A DNA stretch of 64,000 bases from Pigmentiphaga sp. H8 (GCF_003854895.1 NZ_CP033966.1:186001-250000), one strand, 5' to 3'. Shown: positions 1 to 8,369, numbered from the stretch's first letter. Numbers and translations: made by a program. The notes: a model not told the origin generated them from the letters alone.

Positions 1-925
1 CGCCCAGCACGCCGCCACGGCCGATCATGACCACCAGGATCAGGAAGATGCCGAGCCAGAACTGCCAGAACTTGGGATCGAAGTCGGAGAAGAAATCGTG
101 CACGGTCATGTACAGCAGCGCCCCGATCAGGCCGCCGTACAGGCGCCCGGTGCCGCCCAGGATGAGGATGATGAGGATTTCGGCCGAGCGGTTGAAGCTG
201 AGCATCTCCAGTCCGACGAACTGCGTGGTCTGCGCCAGCAGCGCGCCGGCCACGCCGGCGATGGCGGCCGAGAAGCAATAGGCCAGGCGCAGGCGCGCGT
301 CCACGGGCGAACCGATGGCCAGCATGCGCCGCCGGTTGTCGTGGATGCCGCGCAGCACCAGCCCGAAGGGCGATTTCAGCATCAGGCGCACCGCCAGGAA
401 CATCAGCAGCACGATGCAGAAGGTGTAGATGAAGGCTGTCTTGCCCCAGAGGTCGAAGCGGAACTGGCCAAGCACCGGCCACATGTCCACGCCCTGCAGG
501 CCGTCGGCGCCGCCGGTGATGGGAGTCAGGCGGTTGGCCAGCTCGAAGAACAGCACGCATACGCCTATCGTGATCATCAGGCGGGTCAGGTCGCTGCCGC
601 GCACGATCAGGTAGCTGAGCAGATAGCCCAGCATCGCGCACACCACCAGCGCCAGCACCAGCCCGGAGAACGGTTCGCCCCAGCCATACTTGGCCAGCAG
701 GCCCGCCAGGTACGCGCCTATGCCGAAGAACGCCGCATGGCCCACCGTCAGGATGCCGGCGTAGCCCAGGGCGATGTCCAGCGCGATCGCGAACAGGCCC
801 GTGATCATGATCTGCGTGATCAGGACCAGCTTCTCGGGCAGGAGGAAGTAGGTCGAGGCCAGCGCCAGCCAGAACACCACTTCCAGCGCCACGATCTGGC
901 GCGGATTCAGATTCAGTTTAGTCAT
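1..925 (-). CDS. livM: Branched-chain amino acid ABC transporter permease LivM (3' end outside window)
   Basis: Inner-membrane permease of a LivFGHMK-type ABC importer for branched-chain amino acids or related compounds. Reading the minus strand from the ATG at 925 gives an uninterrupted hydrophobic protein (about 308 residues visible) starting MTKLNLNPRQIV. It carries the LivM-family stretch ALGYAGILTVGHAAFFGIGA and several membrane helices, and it runs off the left edge, so the C-terminus and any ATPase genes (livG, livF) are not seen. Its ATG overlaps the livH stop codon in an ATGA at 922-925, which indicates translational coupling. The family is clear; the substrate cannot be told from sequence. 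Confidence 0.9.
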   Translation of the reverse strand, partial: MTKLNLNPRQIVALEVVFWLALASTYFLLPEKLVLITQIMITGLFAIALDIALGYAGILTVGHAAFFGIGAYLAGLLAKYGWGEPFSGLVLALVVCAMLGYLLSYLIVRGSDLTRLMITIGVCVLFFELANRLTPITGGADGLQGVDMWPVLGQFRFDLWGKTAFIYTFCIVLLMFLAVRLMLKSPFGLVLRGIHDNRRRMLAIGSPVDARLRLAYCFSAAIAGVAGALLAQTTQFVGLEMLSFNRSAEILIILILGGTGRLYGGLIGALLYMTVHDFFSDFDPKFWQFWLGIFLILVVMIGRGGVLG

Positions 926-1782
926 ACGAGCCCCTTCTTGGGGATCAGGCCGTGGGGGCGGACCAGGAGCACGACCACCATGAACACGTAGATCAGGAAG
1001 GCGCCGAGTTCAGGCATGTAGTATTTGCCGCCCACGTCGACGATGCCCACCAGCACCGCCGCGACGAAGGGGCCGACGATGGTGCCGGCGCCGCCCACGC
1101 AGACCACGATCAGGAAATAGATCATGTATTTCAGCGGGAAGGACGGATCCAGGCCCAGCATGCCCAGGCCCAGCGCGCCGCCCAGCCCCGCCAGGCCGCA
1201 GCCGAACGAGAAGGTGAGGAAGAACAGCCGGTCGACCCGCACGCCCAGGCCCGCCGCCACGCGCTGGTTGTCCACCGCCGCGCGCACCATGGCGCCGTAG
1301 CGCGTCTTGTTGATCAGCAGCAAGAGCGCCGCCAGCACGGCGAAGCCCACCACGATCAGGAACAGCCGGTAGGCGCCCACCTCCATGCCCAGCAGCGAGA
1401 TCTGGCCGCGCAGCCAATCGGGCGCGGTGAAGGGCTGCATGGTCGGACCGAACAGGTAGGTGCCGCCCGCCACGAATACGAACACGATGCCGATGGACAG
1501 CAGCACGTGGTCCAGCGGATGCGCGCGGTACAGCCGGCGGAAGAAGACGAATTCCAGCAGCGCGCCCACCACGGCCGCGCTGATGAAGGCCAGTGCCAGG
1601 CTGGCGACGAACGGTACTTGCAGCCGGCTCATGGCCAGCGCGGCGACGTAGCCGCCCACCATGGCGAAGGCGCCATGGGCGAGGTTGACGAAATTCATCA
1701 ACCCCATGGTGATCGACAAGCCGACTCCGATCAGGAACAGCAACATACCGTAGGCCAGGCCGTCGAAGATTACGATGCCCAT
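922..1782 (-). CDS. livH: Branched-chain amino acid ABC transporter permease LivH
   Basis: 286-residue inner-membrane permease, partner of the downstream livM. The N-terminus (MGIVIFDGLAYGMLLFLIGV) and the motif GLMNFVNLAHGAFAMVGGYV are typical of LivH, as are the GLGGALGLG and GTIVGPFVAA segments near the C-terminus. The ATG at 1782 follows a TGGAAG ribosome site. The stop overlaps the livM start. The receptor gene lies 275 bp upstream on the same strand and is separated by a strong hairpin with a T run, so livHM may be expressed at a lower level than the receptor or from its own promoter. Confidence 0.92.
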   Translation of the reverse strand: MGIVIFDGLAYGMLLFLIGVGLSITMGLMNFVNLAHGAFAMVGGYVAALAMSRLQVPFVASLALAFISAAVVGALLEFVFFRRLYRAHPLDHVLLSIGIVFVFVAGGTYLFGPTMQPFTAPDWLRGQISLLGMEVGAYRLFLIVVGFAVLAALLLLINKTRYGAMVRAAVDNQRVAAGLGVRVDRLFFLTFSFGCGLAGLGGALGLGMLGLDPSFPLKYMIYFLIVVCVGGAGTIVGPFVAAVLVGIVDVGGKYYMPELGAFLIYVFMVVVLLVRPHGLIPKKGLV

Positions 1783-2000
1783 GTGTGCTTCCAGGTGACG
1801 TGCGGGGGGAATATGGCGGCCCGGACGAGGGCGGGCCGCGAAGTGCGGTTAGGACAGTCCATGATCTCCTGCAGATCGCTCCGCCGCAGGGACCATGGCA
1901 GACCGGCAAGACGGCTTCATGTCGGGTCCTTCTGGGCGGTGTTGCCATTGTCCGCGCCCGGCCGTGGCCGATCCAGCCACGTATGCTTTTTCACCGGCCT

Positions 2001-2046
2001 AAAAAACTTATGCCGGCCCGCCCGCGGCAAAGCGGGCGGGGCCGGG
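2001..2046 (-). terminator. Rho-independent terminator behind livK
   Basis: Minus-strand transcript leaving livK meets a GC-rich hairpin (arms at about 2012-2024 and 2031-2046) followed by ATAAG and six T (2001-2006 are A on the plus strand). It lies between receptor and permease genes, as in many binding-protein operons where the receptor is made in excess. Confidence 0.75.
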
Positions 2047-2057
2047 CGCGTGCTGCT

Positions 2058-3224
2058 TTACTTGATCTTGCCGGGGTCCTTGACCGCATCGAGATGCGAG
2101 AACTCGACGTTGTACAGGTGGTTGCCGCGGCGTTCGACCTTGCGGATGTAGATGTTCTGCACGATGTCGCGCGTTTCCGGATCGATCATGACGGGACCGC
2201 GCGGGCTTTCCCACTTGGCGCCCTTCATGGCCTCGACCGCCTTCGTGCCGTCGATCTTGCCGTTCAGCTTCTTGATGGTCTCGTAGATGAGCGCCATGCC
2301 GTCATAGCCGCCCACGGCCATGAAGTTGGGGCGGATCGAGGTGCCGAACTGCGACTCGTAGCCCTTGATGAAAGCCTTGTTCTTGGCCGAATCGTGGGCG
2401 GCGGAATAGTGGAACGAGGTGGTCAGGCCCAGCGCCACGTCGCCCATGCTGTCCAGGAACATGTCGTCGGTGCCGTCGCCCGTGCCCAGGGCCTTGATGC
2501 CGGCCTGCTCCAGGCCGCGCTCGCGGTAGGCGCGCAGCATCAGCACCGACAGCTCGCCCGAGGGGAACCACAGGAAGGCGGCATCCGGCTTGGCATCCTT
2601 GATGCGCTGCATGTAGGGGCCGAACTCCGGGTTCTTCAGCGGTACCGCCACTTCGGCCACGATCTTGCCGCCGCCGCCCGTGAAGGTCTTGCGGAACTGG
2701 GCGTTGGCGTCCTGGCCCGGACCGTAGTCGGCGTACAGCGAATACACCGTCTTGACGTTGTTCTTCAGCGCCCAGTCGGCGATGGCGTAGGCGTTCTGCG
2801 GCAGCGTCATCGAGGTGCGCACCACGTAGGGCGAGCGCTCGGTGATGGACGAGGTGGCGGCGTTCATGACCACCATCGGAATCTTGGCCTCGGTGGCCAG
2901 CGGGGCCACGGCCAGCGCGTTGGGCGTGAAGCCGAAGCCGGCCAGGAACTCCACCTTGTCGCGGGTGATCAGTTCCTGCGCGAGGCGCTTGGCCACCTCG
3001 GGGTTGGCGCCGCCCACGTCCTTGATGATCAGCTGGATCTTGCGGCCGGCCACCACGTCGCCGTGTTCCTGCAGGAAGAGCTTGGCGCCGTTGCTCATCT
3101 GCAGGCCGTACTCGGCCTGCTGGCCCGACATTTCGCCCACGAAACCGATCTTCAACGGGGTCTGCGCCGCGGCCGTGCCGCCCAGCGCCATGCCCAGTAC
3201 ACAACCCCACAAACGTATTTTCAT
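2058..3224 (-). CDS. livK: Periplasmic substrate-binding protein of the Liv-type ABC importer
   Basis: 388-residue periplasmic receptor (peripla_BP_6 / Leu-Ile-Val-binding family). A signal peptide is visible (MKIRLWGCVLGMALGGTAAA, predicted cleavage before QTPLKIGF), followed by the family opening GFVGEMSGQQAEYGLQM and the segment SLYADYGPGQDANAQF. The ATG at 3224 has a near-perfect GGAGGAA ribosome site, so upstream in-frame sequence is not coding. The length agrees with the usual 370-400 residues. The operon continues into livH and livM after a terminator hairpin. Amides, aromatic acids or amino acids are all possible ligands. Confidence 0.9.
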   Translation of the reverse strand: MKIRLWGCVLGMALGGTAAAQTPLKIGFVGEMSGQQAEYGLQMSNGAKLFLQEHGDVVAGRKIQLIIKDVGGANPEVAKRLAQELITRDKVEFLAGFGFTPNALAVAPLATEAKIPMVVMNAATSSITERSPYVVRTSMTLPQNAYAIADWALKNNVKTVYSLYADYGPGQDANAQFRKTFTGGGGKIVAEVAVPLKNPEFGPYMQRIKDAKPDAAFLWFPSGELSVLMLRAYRERGLEQAGIKALGTGDGTDDMFLDSMGDVALGLTTSFHYSAAHDSAKNKAFIKGYESQFGTSIRPNFMAVGGYDGMALIYETIKKLNGKIDGTKAVEAMKGAKWESPRGPVMIDPETRDIVQNIYIRKVERRGNHLYNVEFSHLDAVKDPGKIK

Positions 3225-3454
3225 TGTCGTGTTCCTCCGGATAAGGAATGAGGTCTTGCGCGATCTGCCGCGCCTGATACCAATTGTGACGATATCAGCG
3301 CCCCGCGTTCGACGTAACCATATTCGAAAATCGAAATTGCGCCAATAATCGATTTCCATCAGCGCGCCTGGGGCGCCGGCCCCGAAATCCACGATCCACA
3401 AGGCTGGGCAAGGATCGGGTGGGGTGCCTCGCCCGGCGGACGAGGCTTGAAAAA

Positions 3455-4180
3455 TCAGACCGACCGCAATGCCGACTTGGAATACCACCCGCTCATGCGG
3501 TGACCGTCCCAGATGAAGGCGATGTGCTGGGACTGGCGGCAGCGGGTCAGGCCGCGCGGGCGGAACACGGCGGCGCACTGGCCGCCGGGGCGCCGCACGC
3601 TGTCGTAGGCCACGCCCCAGCTGCCTGCGAGCCGGAGCTGGCGGGCCAGCGCCTGGCTGGCCGCGTAGTCGTCCGGATCGTAGATCGTCGGCAGGGCGGG
3701 CCGCAGGCCGCGCAGGTCGTGCAGCGGCGCGGACAGGTCCGCCAGGTAGTGGCGCATGTCGATTTCCAGGGCCGGCTCGCGCGTGGCGGCCAGGAAGCGG
3801 GCGCGATGGTGCATGGTCTCGGCCACCGCGGTCTCCAGGCTTTCCCCGGCGTAATACACCCCCCAGCTGCCGTCCGAGAAGCGGCTGCCGGCCGGATTCA
3901 GATGGGTGAAGGCCGCCATGATGGGTGTGGTCCCCGGGCCCGAGATCCGATCTTCCTCCGGCACCAGGCGCAGGTTGCCGGCTTCGTCCCGCACGCGGGG
4001 ATTGGTGAGGTTTTCTATCGCGAACACCACGTCGAGATCGGCGGGATCGGCCACCCGGTCGTACAGGCCGGTGGGCGGAAAGCGGCTGGGCACCAGCCGG
4101 TGGCAAGGCGCCCAGCGCACCTCGCCGACAGGCGGGGGTTCGGCGACAGGCGCGGCGGCGCCTTCGGCCAGGTGCGTCAT
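3455..4180 (-). CDS. RES-domain toxin of an Xre/RES toxin-antitoxin module
   Basis: 241 residues. The RES domain spans most of the protein. The conserved arginine is in the N-terminal RWAPCHRLVPSRF, the conserved glutamate in GVYYAGESLETAVAE, and the C-terminus has the usual PGGQCAAVFRPRGL and IAFIWDG strings. Characterised RES toxins (MbcT, ParT and related proteins) act on NAD+ or ADP-ribosylate targets; activity here is inferred. The start was placed at 4180 because that ATG overlaps the antitoxin stop (ATGA, 4177-4180) and sits 6 bp after GGAGG; an ATG six bases upstream abuts the GGAGG. It is cotranscribed with the antitoxin gene. Confidence 0.88.
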   Translation of the reverse strand: MTHLAEGAAAPVAEPPPVGEVRWAPCHRLVPSRFPPTGLYDRVADPADLDVVFAIENLTNPRVRDEAGNLRLVPEEDRISGPGTTPIMAAFTHLNPAGSRFSDGSWGVYYAGESLETAVAETMHHRARFLAATREPALEIDMRHYLADLSAPLHDLRGLRPALPTIYDPDDYAASQALARQLRLAGSWGVAYDSVRRPGGQCAAVFRPRGLTRCRQSQHIAFIWDGHRMSGWYSKSALRSV

Positions 4181-4578
4181 GTCCATCCTCCGCGCTGGGC
4201 GTCGAGGTAGCTGCGCACCACGTAGAGATCGCTGGTCATGCCGCTCAGCATGAATTTCAGGGCGGGGTGGCCGCCGAACGGCGGCGCGTCGTTGGGTTTG
4301 CGCGGCCAGGCGTCGGCCAATTCGGGCACCGGCAGCAATACCTGCAGCGCCTTGTAGATGCCGAACACCAGCGACAGGCGTTCCAGCACGTCGCGCGGCA
4401 GCGGCGCCGGCGGGTTGTTCTTCCAGCGGAACATGGTGGAGCGGGGGACGCCCAGCAGCGTGGCGGATTCCTCGGCGTTGAGCTGCCACGCCTGGGCGAT
4501 GCGGAAGAACGCGCGCAGCGCGGCGGCGGCAGCCGGCTGGCTGGAGAGTTCGGGCGTCTTGGAAGCGGCGATGACCAT
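4177..4578 (-). CDS. Xre/MbcA/ParS-type antitoxin (DUF2384)
   Basis: 133-residue cytosolic antitoxin, first gene of the RES module. It has an N-terminal helix-turn-helix-like region (NAEESATLLGVPRSTMFRWK) and a C-terminal toxin-binding domain containing GIYKALQVLLPVPELADAW and LKFMLSGMTSDLYVVRSYLD, the DUF2384 signature. It directly precedes and overlaps the RES toxin gene. An AT-rich inverted repeat 45-75 bp upstream is the natural autoregulatory operator. Function is assigned by family and by gene pairing. Confidence 0.88.
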   Translation of the reverse strand: MVIAASKTPELSSQPAAAAALRAFFRIAQAWQLNAEESATLLGVPRSTMFRWKNNPPAPLPRDVLERLSLVFGIYKALQVLLPVPELADAWPRKPNDAPPFGGHPALKFMLSGMTSDLYVVRSYLDAQRGGWT

Positions 4579-4616
4579 GATGCTCGTCCCGGGGGTTTTC
4601 TCCCAGGGTAGTCCTA

Positions 4617-4656
4617 TGTGAGACTTATTTCAACATATAATCTCAAATAAGACAAA
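4617..4656. promoter_or_regulatory. Inverted repeat, candidate operator/promoter of the RES/Xre module
   Basis: GACTTATTT (4622-4630) and AAATAAGAC (4645-4653) form an 8-of-9 inverted repeat in an AT-rich patch that also contains ACATATAATC. It lies between the divergent antitoxin gene and prfC, in the usual place for antitoxin autorepression. A promoter for prfC could also use the TATAAT-like hexamer. Binding is inferred only. Confidence 0.45.
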
Positions 4657-4782
4657 CCGGCCGCAGCCCCCGTGCGGGATCCGGCGGTCAGCCGGGCCTC
4701 GGCTCAAGCTCCTGCTGGCGGGGTGAGAGCATGGCCGGGCGGTACAAGCGCCGGTTCGCGTCTGCGGTTAAAATTCCCCGCG

Positions 4783-6408
4783 ATGACCATAGCCACCGAA
4801 GTCGCCCGGCGACGCACCTTCGCCATTATTTCCCACCCCGACGCGGGGAAGACCACGCTGACCGAAAAGCTGCTGCTGTTCGCCGGTGCGATCCAGATCG
4901 CCGGTAGCGTCAAGGCACGGAAGGCGTCGCGGCACGCTTCGTCCGACTGGATGGAGATCGAGAAACAGCGGGGCATCTCGGTGGCGTCCTCGGTCATGCA
5001 GATCGAATACCGCGATACCGTCATCAACCTGCTCGACACGCCAGGGCACCAGGACTTCTCGGAAGACACCTACCGCGTGCTGACGGCCGTGGACGCTGCG
5101 CTGATGGTGATCGACGCGGCCAACGGCGTCGAGCCGCAGACCATCCGGCTGTTGCAGGTGTGCCGGGCGCGCAATACGCCCATCATCACCTTCGTCAACA
5201 AGATGGACCGCGAGGTGCGCGAGCCGCTGGAACTGCTGTCCGAGATCGAATCCCACCTGGGCATGGATGCCGTGCCGTTCGCGTGGCCGGTCGGCATGGG
5301 CAAGTCCTTCGGCGGTGTGTTCGACATCCGCCGCGACCGGATGCGGGTGTTCAAGGCCGGCAGCGACAGGCTGAGCGAACAGCACGACGAAATTATCGAC
5401 GGGCTGGACAATCCCGAGATCGCCAGCCGCTTCGGCTCGGCGTTCGAGCAGGCGCGTGGCGAGATCGACCTGATCGACGGTGCGGCGCCGCCGTTCGACC
5501 AGGCCCAGTTCCTGGCCGGCAAGCAGACGCCCGTGTTCTTCGGCTCGGCCATCAACAACTTCGGCGTGCAGGAAGTGCTGGACGCCCTGGTCGAGCACGC
5601 GCCCGCCCCCGGCCCGCGCCACGCGCTGCAGCGCGAGGTCAAGCCCGAGGAACCGAAGTTCACCGGCGTGGTCTTCAAGGTACAGGCCAACATGGATCCG
5701 GCCCATCGCGACCGCGTGGCTTTCGTGCGCGTCTGTTCGGGCCGCTTCGAGCGCGGCATGCGGTTGAAGGTGTGCCGCACCGGCAAGGAAACGCGGCCCA
5801 ACAACGTCGTTTCGTTCCTGTCCCAGCGACGCGAGTTGCTGGACGAGGCCTATGCCGGCGACGTCATCGGCATTCCCAACCATGGCGTGCTGCAACTGGG
5901 CGACGTGCTGACCGAAGGCGAGGCGCTGCAGTTCACCGGGCTGCCTTTCTTCGCGCCGGAACTGTTCCAGGCGGTGGAAGTGGCCGATCCGCTGCGCACC
6001 AAGCAGCTGCGCACGGGCCTGACCCAGCTGGGCGAGGAAGGCGCGATCCAGGTGTTCCGCCCCGTGGCCGGCGGCCCGCTGCTGCTGGGCGCCGTCGGCC
6101 AACTGCAGTTCGAGGTCGTGGCGCACCGGCTCAAGACCGAATACGGGGTGGCCGCGCGCATGCTGCCGTCGCGCTATTCCATGGCGCGCTGGATCACCGC
6201 CGAGAACCCCAAGGACCTGAAGAAGTTCATGGACGCCAACATGCAGCACATCGCCTACGATGTGGTCGAGGCGCCCGCGTTCCTGATCGGATCGTCGGCG
6301 CAGTTGCGGGTGGCGCAAGAGCTTTATCCCAACGTGCAGTTCCATGCCCTGCGCGAGCACGGAGGACAGGTATTCCAGACCCGGGTGGGCGATTCGGCTT
6401 TCGCCTGA
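4783..6408 (+). CDS. prfC: Peptide chain release factor 3 (RF3)
   Basis: 541-residue translational GTPase that recycles RF1/RF2 from the ribosome. GTPase motifs are complete: P-loop HPDAGKTT (about residue 18), DTPGHQD (G3) and NKMD (G4), followed by EF-G-like domains II and III ending QTRVGDSAFA. E. coli RF3 is 529 residues, so the length fits. The start was taken at 4783 (MTIATEVARRRTFAIISHPD) because the sequence upstream has low similarity to the family, although the ribosome site there is weak. The gene appears monocistronic, convergent to nothing and divergent from the TA module. Confidence 0.95.
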   Translation: MTIATEVARRRTFAIISHPDAGKTTLTEKLLLFAGAIQIAGSVKARKASRHASSDWMEIEKQRGISVASSVMQIEYRDTVINLLDTPGHQDFSEDTYRVLTAVDAALMVIDAANGVEPQTIRLLQVCRARNTPIITFVNKMDREVREPLELLSEIESHLGMDAVPFAWPVGMGKSFGGVFDIRRDRMRVFKAGSDRLSEQHDEIIDGLDNPEIASRFGSAFEQARGEIDLIDGAAPPFDQAQFLAGKQTPVFFGSAINNFGVQEVLDALVEHAPAPGPRHALQREVKPEEPKFTGVVFKVQANMDPAHRDRVAFVRVCSGRFERGMRLKVCRTGKETRPNNVVSFLSQRRELLDEAYAGDVIGIPNHGVLQLGDVLTEGEALQFTGLPFFAPELFQAVEVADPLRTKQLRTGLTQLGEEGAIQVFRPVAGGPLLLGAVGQLQFEVVAHRLKTEYGVAARMLPSRYSMARWITAENPKDLKKFMDANMQHIAYDVVEAPAFLIGSSAQLRVAQELYPNVQFHALREHGGQVFQTRVGDSAFA

Positions 6409-6468
6409 CGGCCCGCCCAGGCATGGGGACCGGCATGGCCGCCGGTCACAGTGAAGAGGTGTACACAC

Positions 6469-7095
6469 ATGCGTAACCGCATTTTGATGGGCCTGGCCTT
6501 CGTGGCGATGGTCGTGGTGGTGGGGGTGCTGTTCGGGCTCTGGCTGTCCTGGAACGCTCCCGTCGACCGCGCGGCCGAGGCCCCCGTGCCCGTGGCCCAG
6601 GGGCGGCCCGGCGAAGCGCCGGTGGCGGCCGTGGACCAGGAAACCTACCTGCCCGAACCCCCGCAACCCCGGGTGGACGGCTCGCGCGGCGTGCCGTCGC
6701 GGCCGGTGCAGCCGAGCGCGCCCATCCCGCTGGTGTCCGCGGCGGACCAGCCCCAGCCCGATACCGTGCTGTCGACCATCGCCCCCGACATGCAGGCGGT
6801 GAATCCCGGCAGCCCCCTGCCCGCCCACCTGTCCGAGACCACGCCGGTCCAGTCCCCGCGCATCATCGTCGAGCCGCCCTCGCAGCAGGTCGCCACCGTG
6901 GTGGCCGGCGCCAATGCCGACGCGGCGGGCGGCGGGGAGCCATGGATCCAGTCGCTGCGGGCCGAACTGGCGCGCTGCGCCTCCCAGGGCGTCGTCGGCC
7001 GGGTCATCTGCAACGAGAAGGCCCGCTGGAAGTACTGCAACACCGACAACCGCTGGGGCCGCGTGGCCGAGTGCCCGGCCACGGGCAACAACTGA
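6469..7095 (+). CDS. Conserved hypothetical membrane-anchored protein
   Basis: 208 residues, not recognised. One N-terminal membrane helix (about residues 8-28, LMGLAFVAMVVVVGVLFGLW) is followed by a long Pro/Ala/Val-rich low-complexity region. A compact C-terminal segment with three cysteines (CASQGVVGRVICNEKARWKYC) and a fourth near the end (AECPATGNN) follows. This organisation suggests a periplasmic cysteine-containing mini-domain held away from the membrane by a flexible linker. The ATG at 6469 has a GAAGAGGTG ribosome site. It ends at a strong terminator. The adjacent prfC and bfr genes give no functional clue. Confidence 0.75.
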   Translation: MRNRILMGLAFVAMVVVVGVLFGLWLSWNAPVDRAAEAPVPVAQGRPGEAPVAAVDQETYLPEPPQPRVDGSRGVPSRPVQPSAPIPLVSAADQPQPDTVLSTIAPDMQAVNPGSPLPAHLSETTPVQSPRIIVEPPSQQVATVVAGANADAAGGGEPWIQSLRAELARCASQGVVGRVICNEKARWKYCNTDNRWGRVAECPATGNN

Positions 7096-7100
7096 AAGAA

Positions 7101-7127
7101 AAAGCCCCGCGACGCGGGGCTTTTTTT
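7101..7127. terminator. Rho-independent terminator
   Basis: A perfect GCCCCGC/GCGGGGC stem (7104-7110 and 7114-7120) with a GAC loop is extended by AAA/TTT and followed by seven T. It sits between the converging hypothetical gene and bfr and has A and T runs on both sides, so it could act in both directions. Confidence 0.9.
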
Positions 7128-7144
7128 GCGAAGGCGGGAGCCGG

Positions 7145-7621
7145 TCAGCCCTGCTCTTCCATCTGCGATTGCAGGTAGTTCTGGATGCCGACCTGGTCCA
7201 CCAGGCCGATCTGGGTTTCCAGATGGTCGATGTGTTCCTCGGTATCGTCCAGGATGTCCTGCAACAGATCGCGCGAGACATAGTCGCGCACGGTCTCACA
7301 GTGGGCGATGGCTTCCTTCAGCACGACCTGCGAGGACAACTCCAGCTTCAGGTCGCATTCCAGGATTTCCGGGACGTTCTCGCCGATCAGCAGCTTGTGC
7401 AGGTCTTGCAGGTTGGGCAGGCCGTCCAGCATGAAGATGCGCTGGATCAGGCGGTCGGCGTGCTTCATTTCCTCGATGGACTCGTCGTACTCGTGCTTGC
7501 CCATCTTGCCCAGGCCCCAGTGCTTGAGCATGCGCGCATGCAGGAAGTACTGGTTGATGGCGGTCAGCTCGTTGGTGAGCTGCTTGTTCAGGAACTGGAT
7601 GACGGTCTTGTCGCCTTTCAT
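7145..7621 (-). CDS. bfr: Bacterioferritin
   Basis: 158-residue 24-mer iron-storage haem protein. By ungapped alignment with E. coli Bfr (same length) the ferroxidase ligands E18, E51, H54, E94 and H130 and haem ligand M52 are present. The position of the bridging ligand E127 is threonine (DDTEEHID), with glutamates at 128 and 129. The start at 7621 is the conserved MKGDK. The gene for its partner ferredoxin lies upstream on the same strand beyond a palindromic repeat. Fur-like AT-rich sequence lies in the upstream region, fitting iron control. Confidence 0.95.
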   Translation of the reverse strand: MKGDKTVIQFLNKQLTNELTAINQYFLHARMLKHWGLGKMGKHEYDESIEEMKHADRLIQRIFMLDGLPNLQDLHKLLIGENVPEILECDLKLELSSQVVLKEAIAHCETVRDYVSRDLLQDILDDTEEHIDHLETQIGLVDQVGIQNYLQSQMEEQG

Positions 7622-7657
7622 GTTCTTTCCCCTGCAGAATTCATGGATTCCGCAAGG

Positions 7658-7676
7658 TTAGCATTGTTGATGCTAA
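7658..7676. promoter_or_regulatory. Perfect 7-bp inverted repeat upstream of bfr
   Basis: TTAGCAT (7658-7664), spacer TGTTG, ATGCTAA (7670-7676). It lies 37-55 bp upstream of the bfr start, a plausible operator position. The binding protein is unknown. Confidence 0.4.
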
Positions 7677-7720
7677 GCAAGCAGGCCGTACGTCCGCCCG
7701 TAACGGCCTAGGAAAGTGAC

Positions 7721-7732
7721 AATGATAATGAT
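7721..7732. promoter_or_regulatory. Fur-like hexamer array upstream of bfr
   Basis: AATGATAATGAT matches tandem NATWAT-type Fur half-sites. It is about 100 bp upstream of bfr. The match is short and the exact binding mode is uncertain. Confidence 0.4.
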
Positions 7733-7767
7733 CCCCCCTACGCGCTGACGCGCGCAAGGAAAGCCCA

Positions 7768-8013
7768 CCCCCTACCCGCTTACGCGGGCCCCCTCAAGGG
7801 GGCGATGCGGGTGGACCGGCGGAGCCGGATCCACCGCATCCTGGGTCTAGTACCGTTATCTTGGGGTGTGGCTCCGTTGCTATCGCTGGCTGCCAGCGGT
7901 AGCAACAGTGTGACGTGCCAAGAAACAGGTACTAGACCCAGGAAACCGCGGATCTGGCTTTGCCAGTCCGCCGGTTTCGCCCCCTGGGGGGCGCCCGAAG
8001 GGCGTAGGGGGGG
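7768..8013. repeat. REPIN-like long imperfect palindrome (about 246 bp)
   Basis: This fills most of the bfr-bfd gap (7622-8017). Two copies of the window's GC-rich repeat lie in opposite orientation (about 7768-7854 and 7927-8013). Each contains a GGATC...GCCGG mini-hairpin and a CCCCCT...AGGGGG block. GGGTCTAGTACC (7843-7854) pairs with GGTACTAGACCC. The centre is another hairpin, TTGCTATCGCTGG-CTG-CCAGCGGTAGCAA (7877-7905), with an imperfect extension to CTTGG/CCAAG. No coding sequence is credible here. Confidence 0.8.
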
Positions 8014-8017
8014 ACCC

Positions 8018-8323
8018 CTACGCCGCCTTGGCGGCGCCGGCGCCGGCAGCGACGACGTGGATGGGGAAGCGGCGCGTCGTGGCGCGGGGCGGGGGCAGTT
8101 CGGTGGCTTGCGTGTGGCCGTTGGCCGCCGAGATGGACGCTTCGTAGGCGTGTTCGCAAGCGCTGGCGCCCGCCGGCAGGTACTGGCAGGCGGTGTCGGC
8201 GCAAGAGCCGCAGCAGGTCGCCACGCCCAGGTCGAATTGCAGGTCGGCCAGGGTGGTGGAGCCGGATTCCACACTGCTGCGGATCTGGCGTTCGGTGATG
8301 GCGTTGCAGACACAAACGTACAT
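8018..8323 (-). CDS. bfd: Bacterioferritin-associated ferredoxin, C-terminally extended
   Basis: 101-residue [2Fe-2S] protein that reduces the haem of bacterioferritin to release iron. The cluster cysteines are C4 and C6 (MYVCVCNAIT) and C38 and C41 (CCGSCAD). E. coli Bfd is 64 residues; here about 40 extra residues of low complexity (Ala, Pro, Arg rich) follow the fold. The tail ends where a palindromic repeat begins, so it may have arisen by read-through into repeat-flanking DNA. A Fur-box-like palindrome lies 47-73 bp upstream, consistent with induction under iron starvation. Confidence 0.88.
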   Translation of the reverse strand: MYVCVCNAITERQIRSSVESGSTTLADLQFDLGVATCCGSCADTACQYLPAGASACEHAYEASISAANGHTQATELPPPRATTRRFPIHVVAAGAGAAKAA

Positions 8324-8369
8324 GGCAGGACTCGGTTGCGGCGCGGTGGCACCGCAGTAGACGTCGTAA

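Noticed and set aside
3225..4106. N-terminal extension of the livK frame
   Set aside because: The upstream part is out of frame under the RES toxin gene; the signal peptide and GGAGGAA site fix the livK start at 3224.
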